Below are positions 37,789-49,352 of a DNA stretch of 64,000 nt, piece after piece. The notes under the pieces are model-generated. The model saw nothing but the letters and a program-made list of their open reading frames with translations. It was not told where the DNA came from and made no database searches. The position numbers were made by a program, and so were the translations under genes. Numbering within the stretch: position 1 is the first letter of the stretch; each line of letters begins with the position of its first letter. This stretch comes from Siphonodentalium dalli (Eukaryota; Mollusca; Scaphopoda; Gadilida; Siphonodentaliidae), in NCBI GenBank assembly GCA_032622095.1, contig CP136061.1:262542077-262606076 (forward strand). Reading direction: 5' to 3'.

Positions 37789-38500
37789 TGAGGGTTAATT
37801 GACACTCGCAATTGTTATTTGTCAAAAGTTTTTGTATCATCTATGTTTTTATTTTTGCTTTCAGACCAGACCAGGCGTTAACAAAGACAAAGCTTCATTA
37901 TAATAAATGCCTGCTTCCAAGTTCCAGTCAACTTCGCCTCGAAATTATGGAATCTTACCATGTGTGTAAAATAAAGTTAAGCTTAATCTACTATAGAACG
38001 CCCTGTAAAGTGGTAATAATAAATATTAATTAGAAGTGATTCCGGACATGTGTCTTCGACACAAACTGTTTAAACTTTAACTAACTCAGTAACTGGTAAC
38101 TCGACAATTGGAAAGTTCCCGAAAATCCAGGTCAAATTAATCACCGAAACGTGTCATATTATCACGCTCGCACAAGCGGAGACAACGTACATATCATCCC
38201 ATTTCCATTTCGCAAAGAGATTGTAGGCTGAATGCTGAAATAAACCTTCAAAATGCGTTATAACTTTGTTTTTCGAGACGTTGCTACAGTAAATAAATAA
38301 AATATTGACTGGTGCCCTCCCAGGTTGTATACATTTCGGACAGTGATTTGTTCCGTGGCTTCTTCCGGTTAACCAGATAAAAGCTTTCCCGGCGTCACGG
38401 TACACATGATATGGGCTATAATTATTTCTCACAATAATGCAGAATGAATTGTAACAGAACAAAGACATAAAGATACAAAATCCGATGTAACGCCCCTATA
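37789..38500. other. No gene recognised
   Basis: No supportable open frame, repeat or RNA gene. Confidence 0.4.
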
Positions 38501-38502
38501 TT

Positions 38503-38600
38503 ATTTTTTCTTCTGCTTCGGGGGTAAAAAACAAAATGAATTGAGTCGAGGAACCCTCTCAACAAAGCTCAGAGTTATCAGATTTTTATTTTTGATATTT
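38503..38600 (-). repeat. Fragment related to the inverted-repeat element at 62830
   Basis: GAATTGAGTCGAGGAACCCT and CAAAGCTCAGAGTTATCAGA resemble the arms at 62900-62945 and 63150-63200 (GAGTCGAG, AAGCTCAGA, TTAGATATCGATTTT). Confidence 0.55.
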
Positions 38601-39454
38601 TTTTTATTTTTGATCACCTCGAATATTTGGCGGCCTGGCAAAAATTCCGCTGACTTCTTCCTGAAATTGACAGACATGGGTGGACGCCGTTGCGAGAGGT
38701 CACGCAATATATATAACGGCTTCCACGAATACTGTACGACCAGTTCACCAGTGGCGATCGCAAATTGATTTCGAATGTAAGACGATGAAAAGTATCGCCA
38801 TAAACAAGAAAACGCTATGTTGTGATAGTTAACATGTGGATACATTCATATACTAATTTACGAAATGATAATCGAGTTATTTTATTCATGCAAATAGACA
38901 TGTTATATGTCACCATGTTGCTTACATATGAATCACCATATAGGCATATATGGAAGTTGTAAACCACACTCGCTCACTGGCCAAAATGCCAAGAAAACAC
39001 GTTATTATAGGATATTCGGTCAAACTGATATCACGATTGGTATAGTCGTGAGTATTTATTAAATCGGTTTTTTTTGTTGGTAAAATTCCGTTGTTGTTGT
39101 TGTTGTAACTGGGTGATACGGGAAGCATCCAATCGGATTATGTATATCTTTAAACAAAAAAATATGAGTGGTATCCTCACATTATGTGTACGTGAAGGCA
39201 GTAGTCAGCGTAGCAGGGGACTGAACTTTGCTTTGCAGTTTGGGACGTATTGCATAGAAAAGCTAAAAAATTATACCAGACGTTCAACGATCATCACTGT
39301 GATATTAATCTGAAACTGCAAAAATTGCAAGATATTTTTAATAAAGAATTTCTGTGGATCAATCGGACGCCAACAATTTTAATTTCATCATATTCATTGT
39401 ATTTAGAATCTGAACGATTATTAAGAGAAGACAAATACGATGGTTTTATTTGAT

Positions 39455-39580
39455 ACATTTGAGAGGTTGAAAATATTTGTTCCTTCAGGTAACAAGATCT
39501 TCCAGAATAATTTATAATTACACACAACAATCCAAATCAGAAAACAGCTTATATTATTGTCTTGGCTCTGTGAGAGGAAG
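39455..39580 (-). repeat. Dispersed repeat, inverted relative to 9515-9655
   Basis: The reverse complement contains GAGCCAAGACAATAA, GTTGTGTGTAATTAT and TTTTCAACCTCTCAAATGTA as at 9515. A short open frame on this strand is repeat sequence. Confidence 0.68.
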
Positions 39581-39609
39581 TCTTATTTGTGTTGAGTAAA
39601 ATTTATGAT

Positions 39610-39900
39610 GGAACTTTCCACAACTGTCAATTAAATAATTAATATAAGATATTTTCTACCAATTAGCGACTGAGCCGGTCTTTTGCTGCAATGGAAATTT
39701 ACTCGGCATCTCATTCCATTGACGTGAGGCACATGTATTCAGTGGAATCCCAGCCATTGCATAGGCCCTACATATTATAACTGTATTATAACGGTTGAAT
39801 CGAACGCACCCGACGGAAGTGGCTGCTCTAAATCTCGCTCCCGATTTTATCGATGATTTTAACAATTTTACTAGTTTTAACTCAATATTGCACCTGTGAA
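39610..39900. repeat. Dispersed repeat shared in part with 5148-5225
   Basis: ACTGTCAATTAAATAATTAA, ATATTTTCTACCAATTAGCG and GCTGCAATGGA match the 5148 locus in order. The minus strand has a 69-codon open frame ending NEMPSKFPLQQKTGSVANW. I do not recognise it as a cellular protein. Confidence 0.5.
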
Positions 39901-40329
39901 ATAGTGTACAAAGAACTGTTTTATCACCTAACTACCTAATCATTTCTTATTCTTGTGTATGAAGTCTGTATATACCCATTTTATCTAACTTTTACTACCA
40001 AGGTCGAGCGACGCCATTTTGAATCCTGAACCAGCCGGCATATTTTCGAGCTGGAAGAGCACCTGCCAACACTTTTATGAACATTTTTAAAACTTGTTTT
40101 TATCCAATATATCTCGAGGTGCTTTTAGTGTATATATTACCAGTGTTAATTTTATCTACTTCCACCTAGAACAGTAGCATTTTCACCTCTATTTGAGTTC
40201 CGAACTTGAATTTCTCTACTCCACTCACCGTCACACTGAGTTAGTGTCCAGTCTAATTTTGTGACTGCCCCTGCTTGGCTGTGTCTACCTGCTCGGCTAT
40301 TGACCTGGCTGAAGAATCCACTCAGAACC

Positions 40330-42396
40330 ATGAGTCAACAGAGAAAAAGTTCTCGAATGAAAACTCAGAAGAACATCTTCACTCCAAGTAGGCCAACCCC
40401 GGCCTCTCGTAGATACATCCAAAGCGACATCCATCATTCCTCTCTCCCATACAACCTGGATGAGAAGAAAACACTGAAAAAGAAGATTAAAGCTGCGGAG
40501 AAAACATACACCGTCAACCCCGCATTTAAAGGTGGCAACTTTGTTTTTGACTTCTCTGCTGCCGGTTACGAAATTTTTTAATCTACAACAATCGAGGCAC
40601 TAGAAAGATCACCAACCACAGCCCACATTTCCAGAAAGACCTCAAAAAATGATATTGTTGTATTTGAAACCTATACAGTCTCGGACAAAGACGCCAAACT
40701 CTTCATTGTCAACTTCTACGACTCTACTTCTCGAGTTATGATCAATGGGACAGAGCAAGAAATAGTCAACTTCCTACAGAAATTTCTCCCCCCAATCCTG
40801 GAAACTATGGACCGTGATCCAAACATACATGATATGAACAATCGCATTAAATCATACTGTCATCAACAGCTCTCCCTGATTGACACAGAACCCATGACAG
40901 ACGGCGACCACCTAGAAAGGGATACCGCTACAAAACCACCAACTAAGCCAAGTCATAGACCATCTCACTCAACAAAAACAACCCCGACTCGTTCGCCTGA
41001 TAGCCGACTAAAATCTCCTGTACTTCCACCACGCCCTCCGGCATTTACAGATGGTTGCCCATTTACCCTGGGAACTCCATTATCTGAAACTGAGATCTCA
41101 CAGCTCCAAAATGATATCTGTCCAATCTGTGGAAAGGAGGCCCATATAGAAAACAGTATTACCTGCGACACATGCTGCAAGAATATTCACCATGCTTGCG
41201 AAGGAACATCCGAGCAGGCCATCAGCCTATTAGGTAATCAGACCAAGCCATACACATGCATTAGCTGCTATAGTAGCACCAAACAGGATCACGACAGTGG
41301 TGATATTCAGAATCCGAGATCACCTCAATCCTTGAAAATCACAGCTGAAAAGTCTCGAACACTTCATGACGACTCTTCCACTCACGTCAAATCCATAACA
41401 ACGCCAACACAGCAGTTCAACCAAACGGAACTCGAAAATATCGAACTGAAAAACTCCGACGCTAACAAAAATACTACACTTCGAACAGAACTCCTGGCAA
41501 AGGAAAAAGAGCTGAAGAAAAAAGAAAAGGAAATCTGCAAACTGGCATCACAATTGGACAAAGCCAGCAAGGAACTAACAACGAGCAGAACCTATATAGC
41601 AGCTCTTGAAAAAGACAAGCAAGAACTGGAACACTCCCTCAAGATCAGACACACCGAACCACACAGGGAGAATCCTCAACCAGCTCATAATAGCGACATA
41701 CTCACAGCTGAAAAAGTCTCTACTGACATGAAGATCTGGACCCTAGAACATCGTCTAAGTCAACTCGAACTGGAAGTCATGAGACAAACATCGTGCACCC
41801 GTCACTGCCAAGTACCACTGCCCGCAGTCACAGAAACAACGCAACACCAAACAGCTCCCGAAACGAACTACCAACCAACTGAATCACCACCAATAGATGC
41901 CTGTACTGATCCAACCATATCGAAGAGTGTATCAACTGGCAAGTTATTGCAGACACATCCAATCAACTTAAACACTACCGAGGCAAACCCTGGTTCTAAC
42001 ACCACCCCAAGACCTAATGAGACTCCTATGCATATACCGCCAGACGAAGGACAGCCAAAACCTAAACCTAACCCTAAGCAGTCTTTTTTTGGCGACCGCC
42101 AACATCACCGGCCACCACAACTGCGAAGGCGACACACAAAACCGTCGAGATATGCTCCGTGGAACCACCAGCAACCTCCGATGACTGCAGCTCACCCACC
42201 AATAATTCAACACCATCCAATCCCATCACCTTTCCCGTTTCCAGTACCGCTCATTCCACACGGGAACTGGCTCCACCATCCGCCGCCATTCCAGATGGGC
42301 CTGATACGAGCCTCAACCTTATCTCCTACAATATTGAGGGTCTCTCATCCAACAGCGAATACCTACAGCACCTTGCATCGAAGGCAGATGTCATAA
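40330..42396 (+). pseudogene. LINE ORF1: PHD-finger and coiled-coil protein, one in-frame stop
   Basis: From ATG at 40330 the frame runs to TAA at 40579-40581 (after GYEIF), then stays open in the same frame to 42396. The first methionine after the stop is at 40738. The C4HC3 zinc finger sits at 41120-41270: CPIC, CDTC, H-x2-C and CISC in the right order and spacing. A Lys/Glu-rich coiled coil (KEKELKKKEKEICKL) follows at 41500-41650, then a Pro/Thr/His-rich tail that overlaps ORF2. PHD-bearing ORF1 proteins are known in CR1-type LINEs, where ORF1 binds RNA. The single stop probably inactivates this copy, unless the shorter 552-codon frame is used. Confidence 0.85.
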
Positions 42397-45300
42397 TTGC
42401 CCAAGAACACTGGCTGTACAACTATGAATCATGGACACTTGAAGACATCCTGGGGGACTTTAACGCGGTAGTGAAATGCTCAGATGATAATGACATTGTC
42501 CTACCAAATCACCGTAGCAGAGGCCAAGCCGGTATAGCTGTGTGCTACCATAAGAACATTGCCCAATATGTGGACCCACTTCCAGATGGAGGAAACAGAC
42601 TCGCAGCTATTAGAATTAATGCGGACGTCCCTATTGTCGTCATTGGAGTATACCTCCCCAGCAGAGGTAACAATTACACCAGAAGCGACTACACAGCAAT
42701 CCTTGACGAACTCATCACCATCGTTCGAAAATATGTCTCCTCGTCCCATGTTATTCTGGCTGGCGACTTCAACGCCTCGCTCCACAGATCCTATGACTGT
42801 ACCCGAGATGCGGACTTCAAGAAGTTCCTGAATGAGGCTAAACTCCTTCTTCCAACATGCTGTCCCAGAGAACCAACTTACCACTCATATGACAACGTAT
42901 CACATTCCCAGATTGACTATTTTTTTCAATCACAAGACATCAGCGGGAAATATCAGACCATCAAGAGAGAAGGTACTAACCTTTCGACCCACGACCCTAT
43001 TACAGTTTCTATAAGCCTCCAACTCAAAAAAGCTCAAGACCCACCAAAAATACAGGGCAGGAAAAGAATCAACTGGAACAAAATAAATAAAGACCTATAC
43101 TGCAATGACATCACCGAAGCACTGGCCAACACCGCCGACTTAAACACAGAAGACGCTACAACTGAAGTACTGGTCACAACTCTTACAAAAGTCCTGAAAG
43201 AATCCGCACACAAACAGTGGGACAACAAACCCCGTAAACCTAAAAGGAAAAGAATCTGGTCACCTGACATTACTATGGCAGTTAAGGATGCCAAGCATGC
43301 CTTTTGGGAATGGAAGAGAGCTGGAAGACCTGATATTAAAAATCACCTATACATCAACCTCAAGCTGAAGAAAAAACATCTACGCAGCCTCATCAGGAAA
43401 CAACACGCCCGTGCTAGAACCAATAAGCTCATGGAGATCATGGAACTAAGGGACACAGATGTCAAAGCCTTCTACCGCATTATCAGAGCTCAAAGTGACC
43501 CTAAAGCCAGTGGTACAACCCTCCTGAATGTCAAGGGCGAAGTCCTCAAAACCAATGAAGAGGTAACTAATGGTTGGGCCTCCTACTTTGAAGAGCTATC
43601 AACACCACTTGAATCAAGCAACTTTAACGAACCTTACAAACAACTTGTGGAAACAGACATAGAATACCTAACACAGACCCTTATGGAAAACCGGGAAAGC
43701 ATTCACCCAACAAACCCAGACGAGCTATTGCAATGTATTAAATCTTTCAAATCCGGTAAAGCTCCAGATGAAGATGGCATCACCATGGAACACTTGAAGT
43801 TTGGAGGAGATAACCTAATATCATACCTCTGCAACATTATCAACAGAATCTTTCAAGAAGCCAAGATTCCAGACTGCATGAAGGGCGGATCAGTATGTCC
43901 TATATATAAGAAAGGTGGCAAACCGAAAGATGACCCAAACTCATACAGGAAAATAACGATAACCAACACAATTGGAAAGACCGTCGAGAAGCTTCACCTA
44001 CTGAGAAACAACAATGCAGTAAAAACACTACAGTCACCCCTCCAGAAAGGGTTTACCAAGGGGGAATCACCGACCGCTGCTGCTCTCATAATAACTGAGC
44101 TAATAAATGAGGCTAAGGAGCAGAAGAAGCCACTATATATAGCATTTATGGATGCTAAAAAAGCCTTTGATGTAGTCTGGCACCCCGGTCTTCTAAGAGA
44201 ACTCTACAAAGCAGGAATATCCGGAGATAACTGGCTCCTCTTTAAGGACTGGTACTCAAACCTATACTCCACTGTGAATTGGAATGGAATGAAATCACAA
44301 CAATTTATGGAACGCCAAGGTGTCCGACAAGGGGGCGTATGGTCACCTTCTGCATATAAGGTCTTTGTTAATGGTCTGCTGACTCAATATGAAGAAAACA
44401 GTCTTGGATCGCGAATTGGCTCAGTCTTCTGCGGTACACCTACTGTTGCTGATGATGTTACCCTCGTTTCACATGACCCCAACGAACTACAAGTCATGCT
44501 TAACATCCTAATGGATTACGCCAACCGTCTACGATACCTTATCAGCGAGCAGAAATCGTGTATCCTGTCTATCAGCAGAAGGGACCCTGGACATACTTGG
44601 ACTCTAAGCAACCACCGAATGCAAACCGTGACCAAAGCTACTCACCTCGGCATCACACGTGACGGTTCATCTAAGCACGGCACAAGCCTGGTGGCACAAG
44701 AACGCATCTCCGCAGCTAGACGATGTTCATATGCCCTCCTAGGTGCTGGTTTTCACGGCATGAATGGTCTCAATCCAAATGTTTCGGCACACCTCTTACG
44801 CTGCTACATTCTCCCTCGATTACTGTACGGTCTAGACGTAATAAATCTAAACAAAAAGGATATGCAACAATTGGAAACTTTCTATACACAGACTGCCAAA
44901 CGCCTACAACATCTTCCAACAAGAACAGCTAACTGTGCATCTCTGCTTATGCTGGGTCTTATACCGATAGAAGGAGAAATCCATAAAAGGACGCTTAAAA
45001 CATATGGTAATATTGTTCGTAACGAAGGCTCTGTGGAATGCCAGCTTGCTGCCAGACAACTTGCGACCAAAGGTGACACATCAAACAGCTGGTTCACAAA
45101 AGTCACCCGCCTTACCGAACTATATGACCTGCCATCTACTCATGATCTGGTAGCCTTCCCACCACCGAAACGTCTCTGGAAGAACATGGTGGACACAGCT
45201 ATAGAAAAACACTGGTTGGGGAACCTTAAACGGGAAGCCATGGATAAATCGACCCTAACACAATTGAATCTACAAGACACCACTCCTGGCCATGTACACC

Positions 45301-45743
45301 AAATCTGGGATGCTTGCGGATCCGAACCGTTCGCCACAACTATGGCAGCACATAAAATGAAAATGTCAACAGGCACATATATTTTACAAAGACAAAAAGC
45401 TAAATTTGAATCAACTACCACTGACATCTGTCAACTCTGCAACAAAGAACCTGAGGACATACTCCACTTCATTGTAACCTGTAAAAGTCTCCATGCTGTA
45501 AGAAGCCGCTTCATAACAGCCATAAAAGAAACTCTGAACCAAGCTGGATTGAACCCCAATATACAAAACCATTACCTCTTGAAACTAATACTTGACTGCT
45601 CAGCATTCGATATACCAAAGTACTGCATGCTGAAAATTGAATCCAGAGGCTTGTGTTACCAACTACACCATGCTCGTCTCCGTATCCTGTCCAAGAAGAA
45701 AACTGGTCTAAGAGCTCCGCCTGTGGACCCCGGCAGTCAGTGA
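42159..45743 (+). CDS. LINE ORF2: AP-like endonuclease and reverse transcriptase, intact
   Basis: 1194 codons without a stop. The EEP endonuclease, residues about 50-290, keeps all its landmark motifs: SYNIEG, QEHWL, GVYLPS, AGDFN, TYHSYDN, SQIDYF and STHDP. The reverse transcriptase has FMDAKKAFDVVWH (motif A), QGVRQGGVWSP and VADDVTLVS (catalytic DD, with V for the usual F/Y before A). A C-terminal CQLCNKEPEDILHFIVTC is a CCHC-like knuckle. It cuts genomic DNA and copies its RNA by target-primed reverse transcription. ORF2 is in the -1 frame relative to ORF1 and overlaps it by 238 bp; the first ATG is used as the start, but reinitiation or frameshifting is possible. All catalytic residues are present. 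Confidence 0.9.
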   Translation: MEPPATSDDCSSPTNNSTPSNPITFPVSSTAHSTRELAPPSAAIPDGPDTSLNLISYNIEGLSSNSEYLQHLASKADVIIAQEHWLYNYESWTLEDILGDFNAVVKCSDDNDIVLPNHRSRGQAGIAVCYHKNIAQYVDPLPDGGNRLAAIRINADVPIVVIGVYLPSRGNNYTRSDYTAILDELITIVRKYVSSSHVILAGDFNASLHRSYDCTRDADFKKFLNEAKLLLPTCCPREPTYHSYDNVSHSQIDYFFQSQDISGKYQTIKREGTNLSTHDPITVSISLQLKKAQDPPKIQGRKRINWNKINKDLYCNDITEALANTADLNTEDATTEVLVTTLTKVLKESAHKQWDNKPRKPKRKRIWSPDITMAVKDAKHAFWEWKRAGRPDIKNHLYINLKLKKKHLRSLIRKQHARARTNKLMEIMELRDTDVKAFYRIIRAQSDPKASGTTLLNVKGEVLKTNEEVTNGWASYFEELSTPLESSNFNEPYKQLVETDIEYLTQTLMENRESIHPTNPDELLQCIKSFKSGKAPDEDGITMEHLKFGGDNLISYLCNIINRIFQEAKIPDCMKGGSVCPIYKKGGKPKDDPNSYRKITITNTIGKTVEKLHLLRNNNAVKTLQSPLQKGFTKGESPTAAALIITELINEAKEQKKPLYIAFMDAKKAFDVVWHPGLLRELYKAGISGDNWLLFKDWYSNLYSTVNWNGMKSQQFMERQGVRQGGVWSPSAYKVFVNGLLTQYEENSLGSRIGSVFCGTPTVADDVTLVSHDPNELQVMLNILMDYANRLRYLISEQKSCILSISRRDPGHTWTLSNHRMQTVTKATHLGITRDGSSKHGTSLVAQERISAARRCSYALLGAGFHGMNGLNPNVSAHLLRCYILPRLLYGLDVINLNKKDMQQLETFYTQTAKRLQHLPTRTANCASLLMLGLIPIEGEIHKRTLKTYGNIVRNEGSVECQLAARQLATKGDTSNSWFTKVTRLTELYDLPSTHDLVAFPPPKRLWKNMVDTAIEKHWLGNLKREAMDKSTLTQLNLQDTTPGHVHQIWDACGSEPFATTMAAHKMKMSTGTYILQRQKAKFESTTTDICQLCNKEPEDILHFIVTCKSLHAVRSRFITAIKETLNQAGLNPNIQNHYLLKLILDCSAFDIPKYCMLKIESRGLCYQLHHARLRILSKKKTGLRAPPVDPGSQ

Positions 45744-46045
45744 CAGCCACAAGTTAGACCCGACACTACTTGTAGATAATTTATTGCAGACTGAATATAT
45801 ATATGTATACACATACCGGGTATCAAACCTATATGCTCAAGAAGATGTGGTTACGTCCGCCCATAAGGACGGTTCTCCTGACACAGGAGGGATGTACAGA
45901 GAAGGTAAAGGTAAGGGTGTACACCTCTAGTGGAATACTATTCTTGTTGCCAAGAAAGATGACGTACATTACGCGTCAACGATCCGCTCCGGGTGATGCA
46001 CTAATTATTACTGATTATCCATCGTACTTATATCACAGTAAGTGA

Positions 46046-46423
46046 GGCTGAAATGGTCATCGTCACCGGCGGCCCCCTTTCGTTCAGCTTTTTAAAACTT
46101 TCAGTTGGGTAACATTTATATTTGGGTACCCAGCTTTGTTATTAGAGCAGACTGTATAGTACATATGTCCTATGTCTACAATTCTTCTCTGCTATTATTT
46201 TCAAGCATCGTGACACATATATATCATATAAACAAGTAATCACAAATTTAAAGGGTCATTTCGCAATCAACTGACGTCGATCACTAATTAAATCACGCTC
46301 TGTGTGAGATTTCATAAAGTTGGGTACCCAAATGTAAATTTTACAAAAGCTGGGTACCCAACTGAAAATTAAGAAAGCTGGGTACCCAACTGAACGAAAT
46401 GGGGTGACAGTGACCATTTCCGC
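46046..46423. mobile_element. MITE with perfect 8-bp duplication GTAAGTGA
   Basis: GTAAGTGA occurs at 46038-46045 and 46424-46431. The ends GGCTGAAATGGTCATCGTCA and GCGGAAATGGTCACTGTCAC (inward) are inverted repeats, followed by CGTTCAG and repeated GTTGGGTACCCA palindromes. The superfamily is open: 8-bp duplications occur in hAT, P and Merlin, and the ends do not start with CA. It inserted across the left border of the element at 46428. Confidence 0.88.
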
Positions 46424-46427
46424 GTAA

Positions 46428-46792
46428 GTGAACGTTCAGACGACCACGATTCAATCGTAAGTGGAAAGATTTCCGTCGTAGGAAGTAACCGATAGTTGGA
46501 CTGCGCATGCTCACGTCAATATCGCAAGTCAACAAATAATATCAAGCACTGTTTAATTTCAGATGCAAATTCGTGGCGTACCCTTGGCTACCTCCACTTG
46601 CGACGTAATCGCAGTCGTGTGTACGTAAACATTGTAGCTGGAATGATCGTAGGGTAGTCAATCACATGCTTACGAACAACCCACGATATCATCATCTACG
46701 ACGACATCACAATCGTGTGAACAAACTATCCACGATTTCGCCGGGCCCGATTCCTCCACTTACGATGGTATCGTGGTCGTCTGAATGTTCAC
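46428..46792. mobile_element. MITE with 3-bp duplication TAA
   Basis: TAA at 46425-46427 and 46793-46795 borders inverted ends GTGAACGTTCAGACGACCAC and GTGAACATTCAGACGACCAC, nearly identical for about 37 bp. TWA targets of 3 bp are used by PIF/Harbinger and Zator. The interior has further CGATCGTRAG-like repeats in both orientations. Confidence 0.84.
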
Positions 46793-46799
46793 TAAATGT

Positions 46800-47970
46800 A
46801 GCTATATAGTAGCAATGAAGGTGACACTCGTGTATTGAACTTATCTGACACAGCGGTGTAGAATAAATACTGTACACAACTTGCATAATAGTCTCGAATC
46901 CTTTAATGAACTTGTTGCGGACGGCGCATAGATACATTTCGCCAACCGCAACTCAATCGATCAAATATTCTCGATTACGATGCGCGTTGTGATCTGTCTA
47001 TATATTATATATATACGATATGAGTATTTTAGACCTCAGCTCTCCGAGTATACTTACAGACTAATCAAGAGGGAACGAATAGACGAACTATCCACTGATA
47101 ACTAGCTCAGATAACAAACGGCTCTGGTCTCGATCATAACATGCACAAGGCCCATACCACCCTGAAATTACTACTTTTATAGTTACGTCACACACCAAAA
47201 ATAAGGATTGTAATGACATCTTGTTCCGACTTGAGTGGGACTGTATTAGAGATACCTGGTCAGCTGGGGATTTGGACCCATGACCAAAATTTCTTCTCAG
47301 AATTCTCAGCCCAAAGTTTTACCTGTGATCTTCTGGTCAATTATTTTTCACTTGTATTGGCCAATCTTCGTTATCAAACTATATATTTGCTCTATTAATT
47401 TTTGGATCAGCATGCGGACATGACATGCACATTTTCAAATACAGAAAATTGTTTTTGAACGGGCGTCGTTTCAGCATAACATCAAATAATACATGTATAC
47501 ATACCAGTGGGGGGGGGGGGGGGGGGACATTTTAATACACCGGGACAGCGACTTAAGAGTCACAGCGTACTTCAAAAGCTAGCAAATACTGAACACAACA
47601 AGCCAAAAACGTGTATATATCTCTTCAATCCCTGTCATTATTGAGGTCTTGGTCGCGCTATATGGCGATTCGTCTAATTAGAACACACATCATGCGATAA
47701 GTGCTCTAAGACGGCTAACTACGCGGACAAATCGCCGAAAACGCTGCCGCAGAATTTCATCGATGTCATTATCTGGTGCATGGTGCGGAAACGCGCGATG
47801 CGTCTGTGGTTGTTCGACTTGTACAATGATTGTAAAGAGCGAAGACACTGGAAGTACAACCTTTTTCGGTCAAGGCCAGTTTTGGGTGTGAAATATTGTA
47901 CATCGCTGCAGCATGGATGCAGGAATGCAGTCATTTAAAACAAAAATACATCAATGACAAAAAATCGTCG
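46800..47970. other. No gene recognised; G18 homopolymer
   Basis: Includes an uninterrupted run of 18 G at 47509-47526 and otherwise plain sequence. No coding region supported. Confidence 0.5.
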
Positions 47971-47974
47971 CAAC

Positions 47975-49352
47975 GAAAATATTAGTCCAAGTCTTCTTGT
48001 ACTAAAACCAGCTAAGATATTGGGATGGCGATTTGCTGTTTTTAGTCCAAGCCCGCTTGCATACCAATCCTATCACACGAGTTACGCCCACGATCTGTGG
48101 CGGGAATCTGTGGTGTATTGTACTCGATTTACCTAATGAATCAATACATGATGCTATATACATCGGAAAGAGAGACATCTTATGGTCATAATGGTGTATA
48201 ATAATCTAACTTTCATGTTAAATTACGCATAGAATATTCCGGTTGATTGTCACCAACATCGCTGTTTTTTCTGTTTGTTTACTTAACTGAAAGCCGAACT
48301 CAGGTTCCGAAGAACTTCGGCATTGTCCGGTGTTTGTTCTGAGTATTCTAGTTTCCGTTTCTATATATAGCGCGGGGTTTTCCGAACAAAATAGCGAAAA
48401 CCGATCGCCGCAAAGTCCAGTTTCCAATGTGCTTTGAGAACAATTCCCGCACTAAAAACTTAATGACATAATGGAGGATCAGAAAGGTAGTTTTGTTGAC
48501 AATTTTCGCAAGCAACTTGTCAAAATTGGAGCAAATTAGAACTCTTGTGTCTGATTTGCCATGCGTGTGATTTTCATCCATGTGCATTTTGACTTTTGTG
48601 TTGATAAAATAATCGGAGAACCGAATCACACAGTTTCGAAATATAGTTCTTCCGTTTTAGTGGGACTTTTCAAACTTAAGGTTAAAAATTTATACAAATT
48701 TTGTTTGATTTTTTGTGTGCTTAACAAGAGCAGTATATTGCTCTGTTCGCTTAGTATATATCTTAATTTCGCTGAAGTCCACCAAATGTGGGAAATGTAG
48801 CACCATATTATTTATTCTAATGGTCGTTGTGTTTACACTGTTTTAAACTTTGAGAGGGTTGTAATTCCCCGTAATTTATTTAATGTATTACATTTATATC
48901 TTCAATGTTTAATTAATCTATTTATTTTTTATTTATTGACACACATAATTACGATTACAATGGAGAATTCATCGTAATTTGCGTTGTCAGTCGAAAATCT
49001 ACGGAATATTTTCAACGGAAAATGCCGAACACAGTTCGCGAGGTCAGCTGAGTTCGCATACTTTTAAAAATTTGTAAACATTGCGGTAAATGTCTCTTTT
49101 CGCATTAAATTACCGCTTTCAATTCACAACTGATGTGGGTTTCAGAACAAATAGCATGTCTTCTGCGGAAAATATCCGTTTATTGTCGCAATTGTGATAT
49201 TTTATTTCATATAATTGTGGTTTTATTTGAGCGGGTCACTAACGCTTAAGTCGTGTCATAAGAATGCATGGGCCTGGAACTCGGACTAAAGACCGGCACC
49301 TCCATCCCAATATCTTAGCCGGTTTTAGTACGAGAAGACTTGGACTACGAAA
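47975..49352. mobile_element. Inverted-repeat element, 1.4 kb, containing a dispersed repeat
   Basis: TTAGTCCAAGTCTTCTTGTA, CTAAAACCAGCTAAGATATT and GGGATGGCG at the left return inverted at 49283-49345 (CCATCCCAATATCTTAGCCG, GTACGAGAAGACTTGGACTA). The arms are about 75 bp. The dispersed repeat at 48335-48650 lies inside. No transposase frame and no clear target duplication. Confidence 0.72.
48335..48650 (+). repeat. Dispersed repeat shared with 20025-20345
   Basis: Second copy of the repeat in intron 3 of the EF-hand gene; ends AAAATAATCGGAGAACCGAA, then TCACACAGTTT. Confidence 0.75.

Larger units (their letters stand above)
40000..45810 (+). mobile_element. Non-LTR retrotransposon (LINE, CR1/L2/Jockey-like), nearly full length
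   Basis: Two overlapping ORFs: ORF1 with a PHD-type zinc finger, ORF2 with endonuclease and reverse transcriptase. The 5' boundary is uncertain; a GC-richer leader begins near 40000 (GGTCGAGCGACGCCATTTTG). The 3' UTR is short (about 60 bp after the stop), ending near an AT dinucleotide run (GAATATATATATGTATACAC), and there is no poly(A). No target duplication was found. Base composition and codon use differ from the surrounding AT-rich DNA, pointing to recent arrival. Confidence 0.9.

Noticed and set aside
39656-39865. 69-codon minus-strand open frame ending NEMPSKFPLQQKTGSVANW
   Set aside because: It looks protein-like at its end but lies in a dispersed repeat and has no partner exon.
40000-45810. 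Retrovirus or LTR element
   Set aside because: No LTRs, protease, integrase or envelope. The endonuclease/reverse transcriptase order is that of a LINE.
47230-47300. Possible tRNA B box near GGGGATTTGGACCCATGACC
   Set aside because: No A box at the right distance and no cloverleaf could be drawn.
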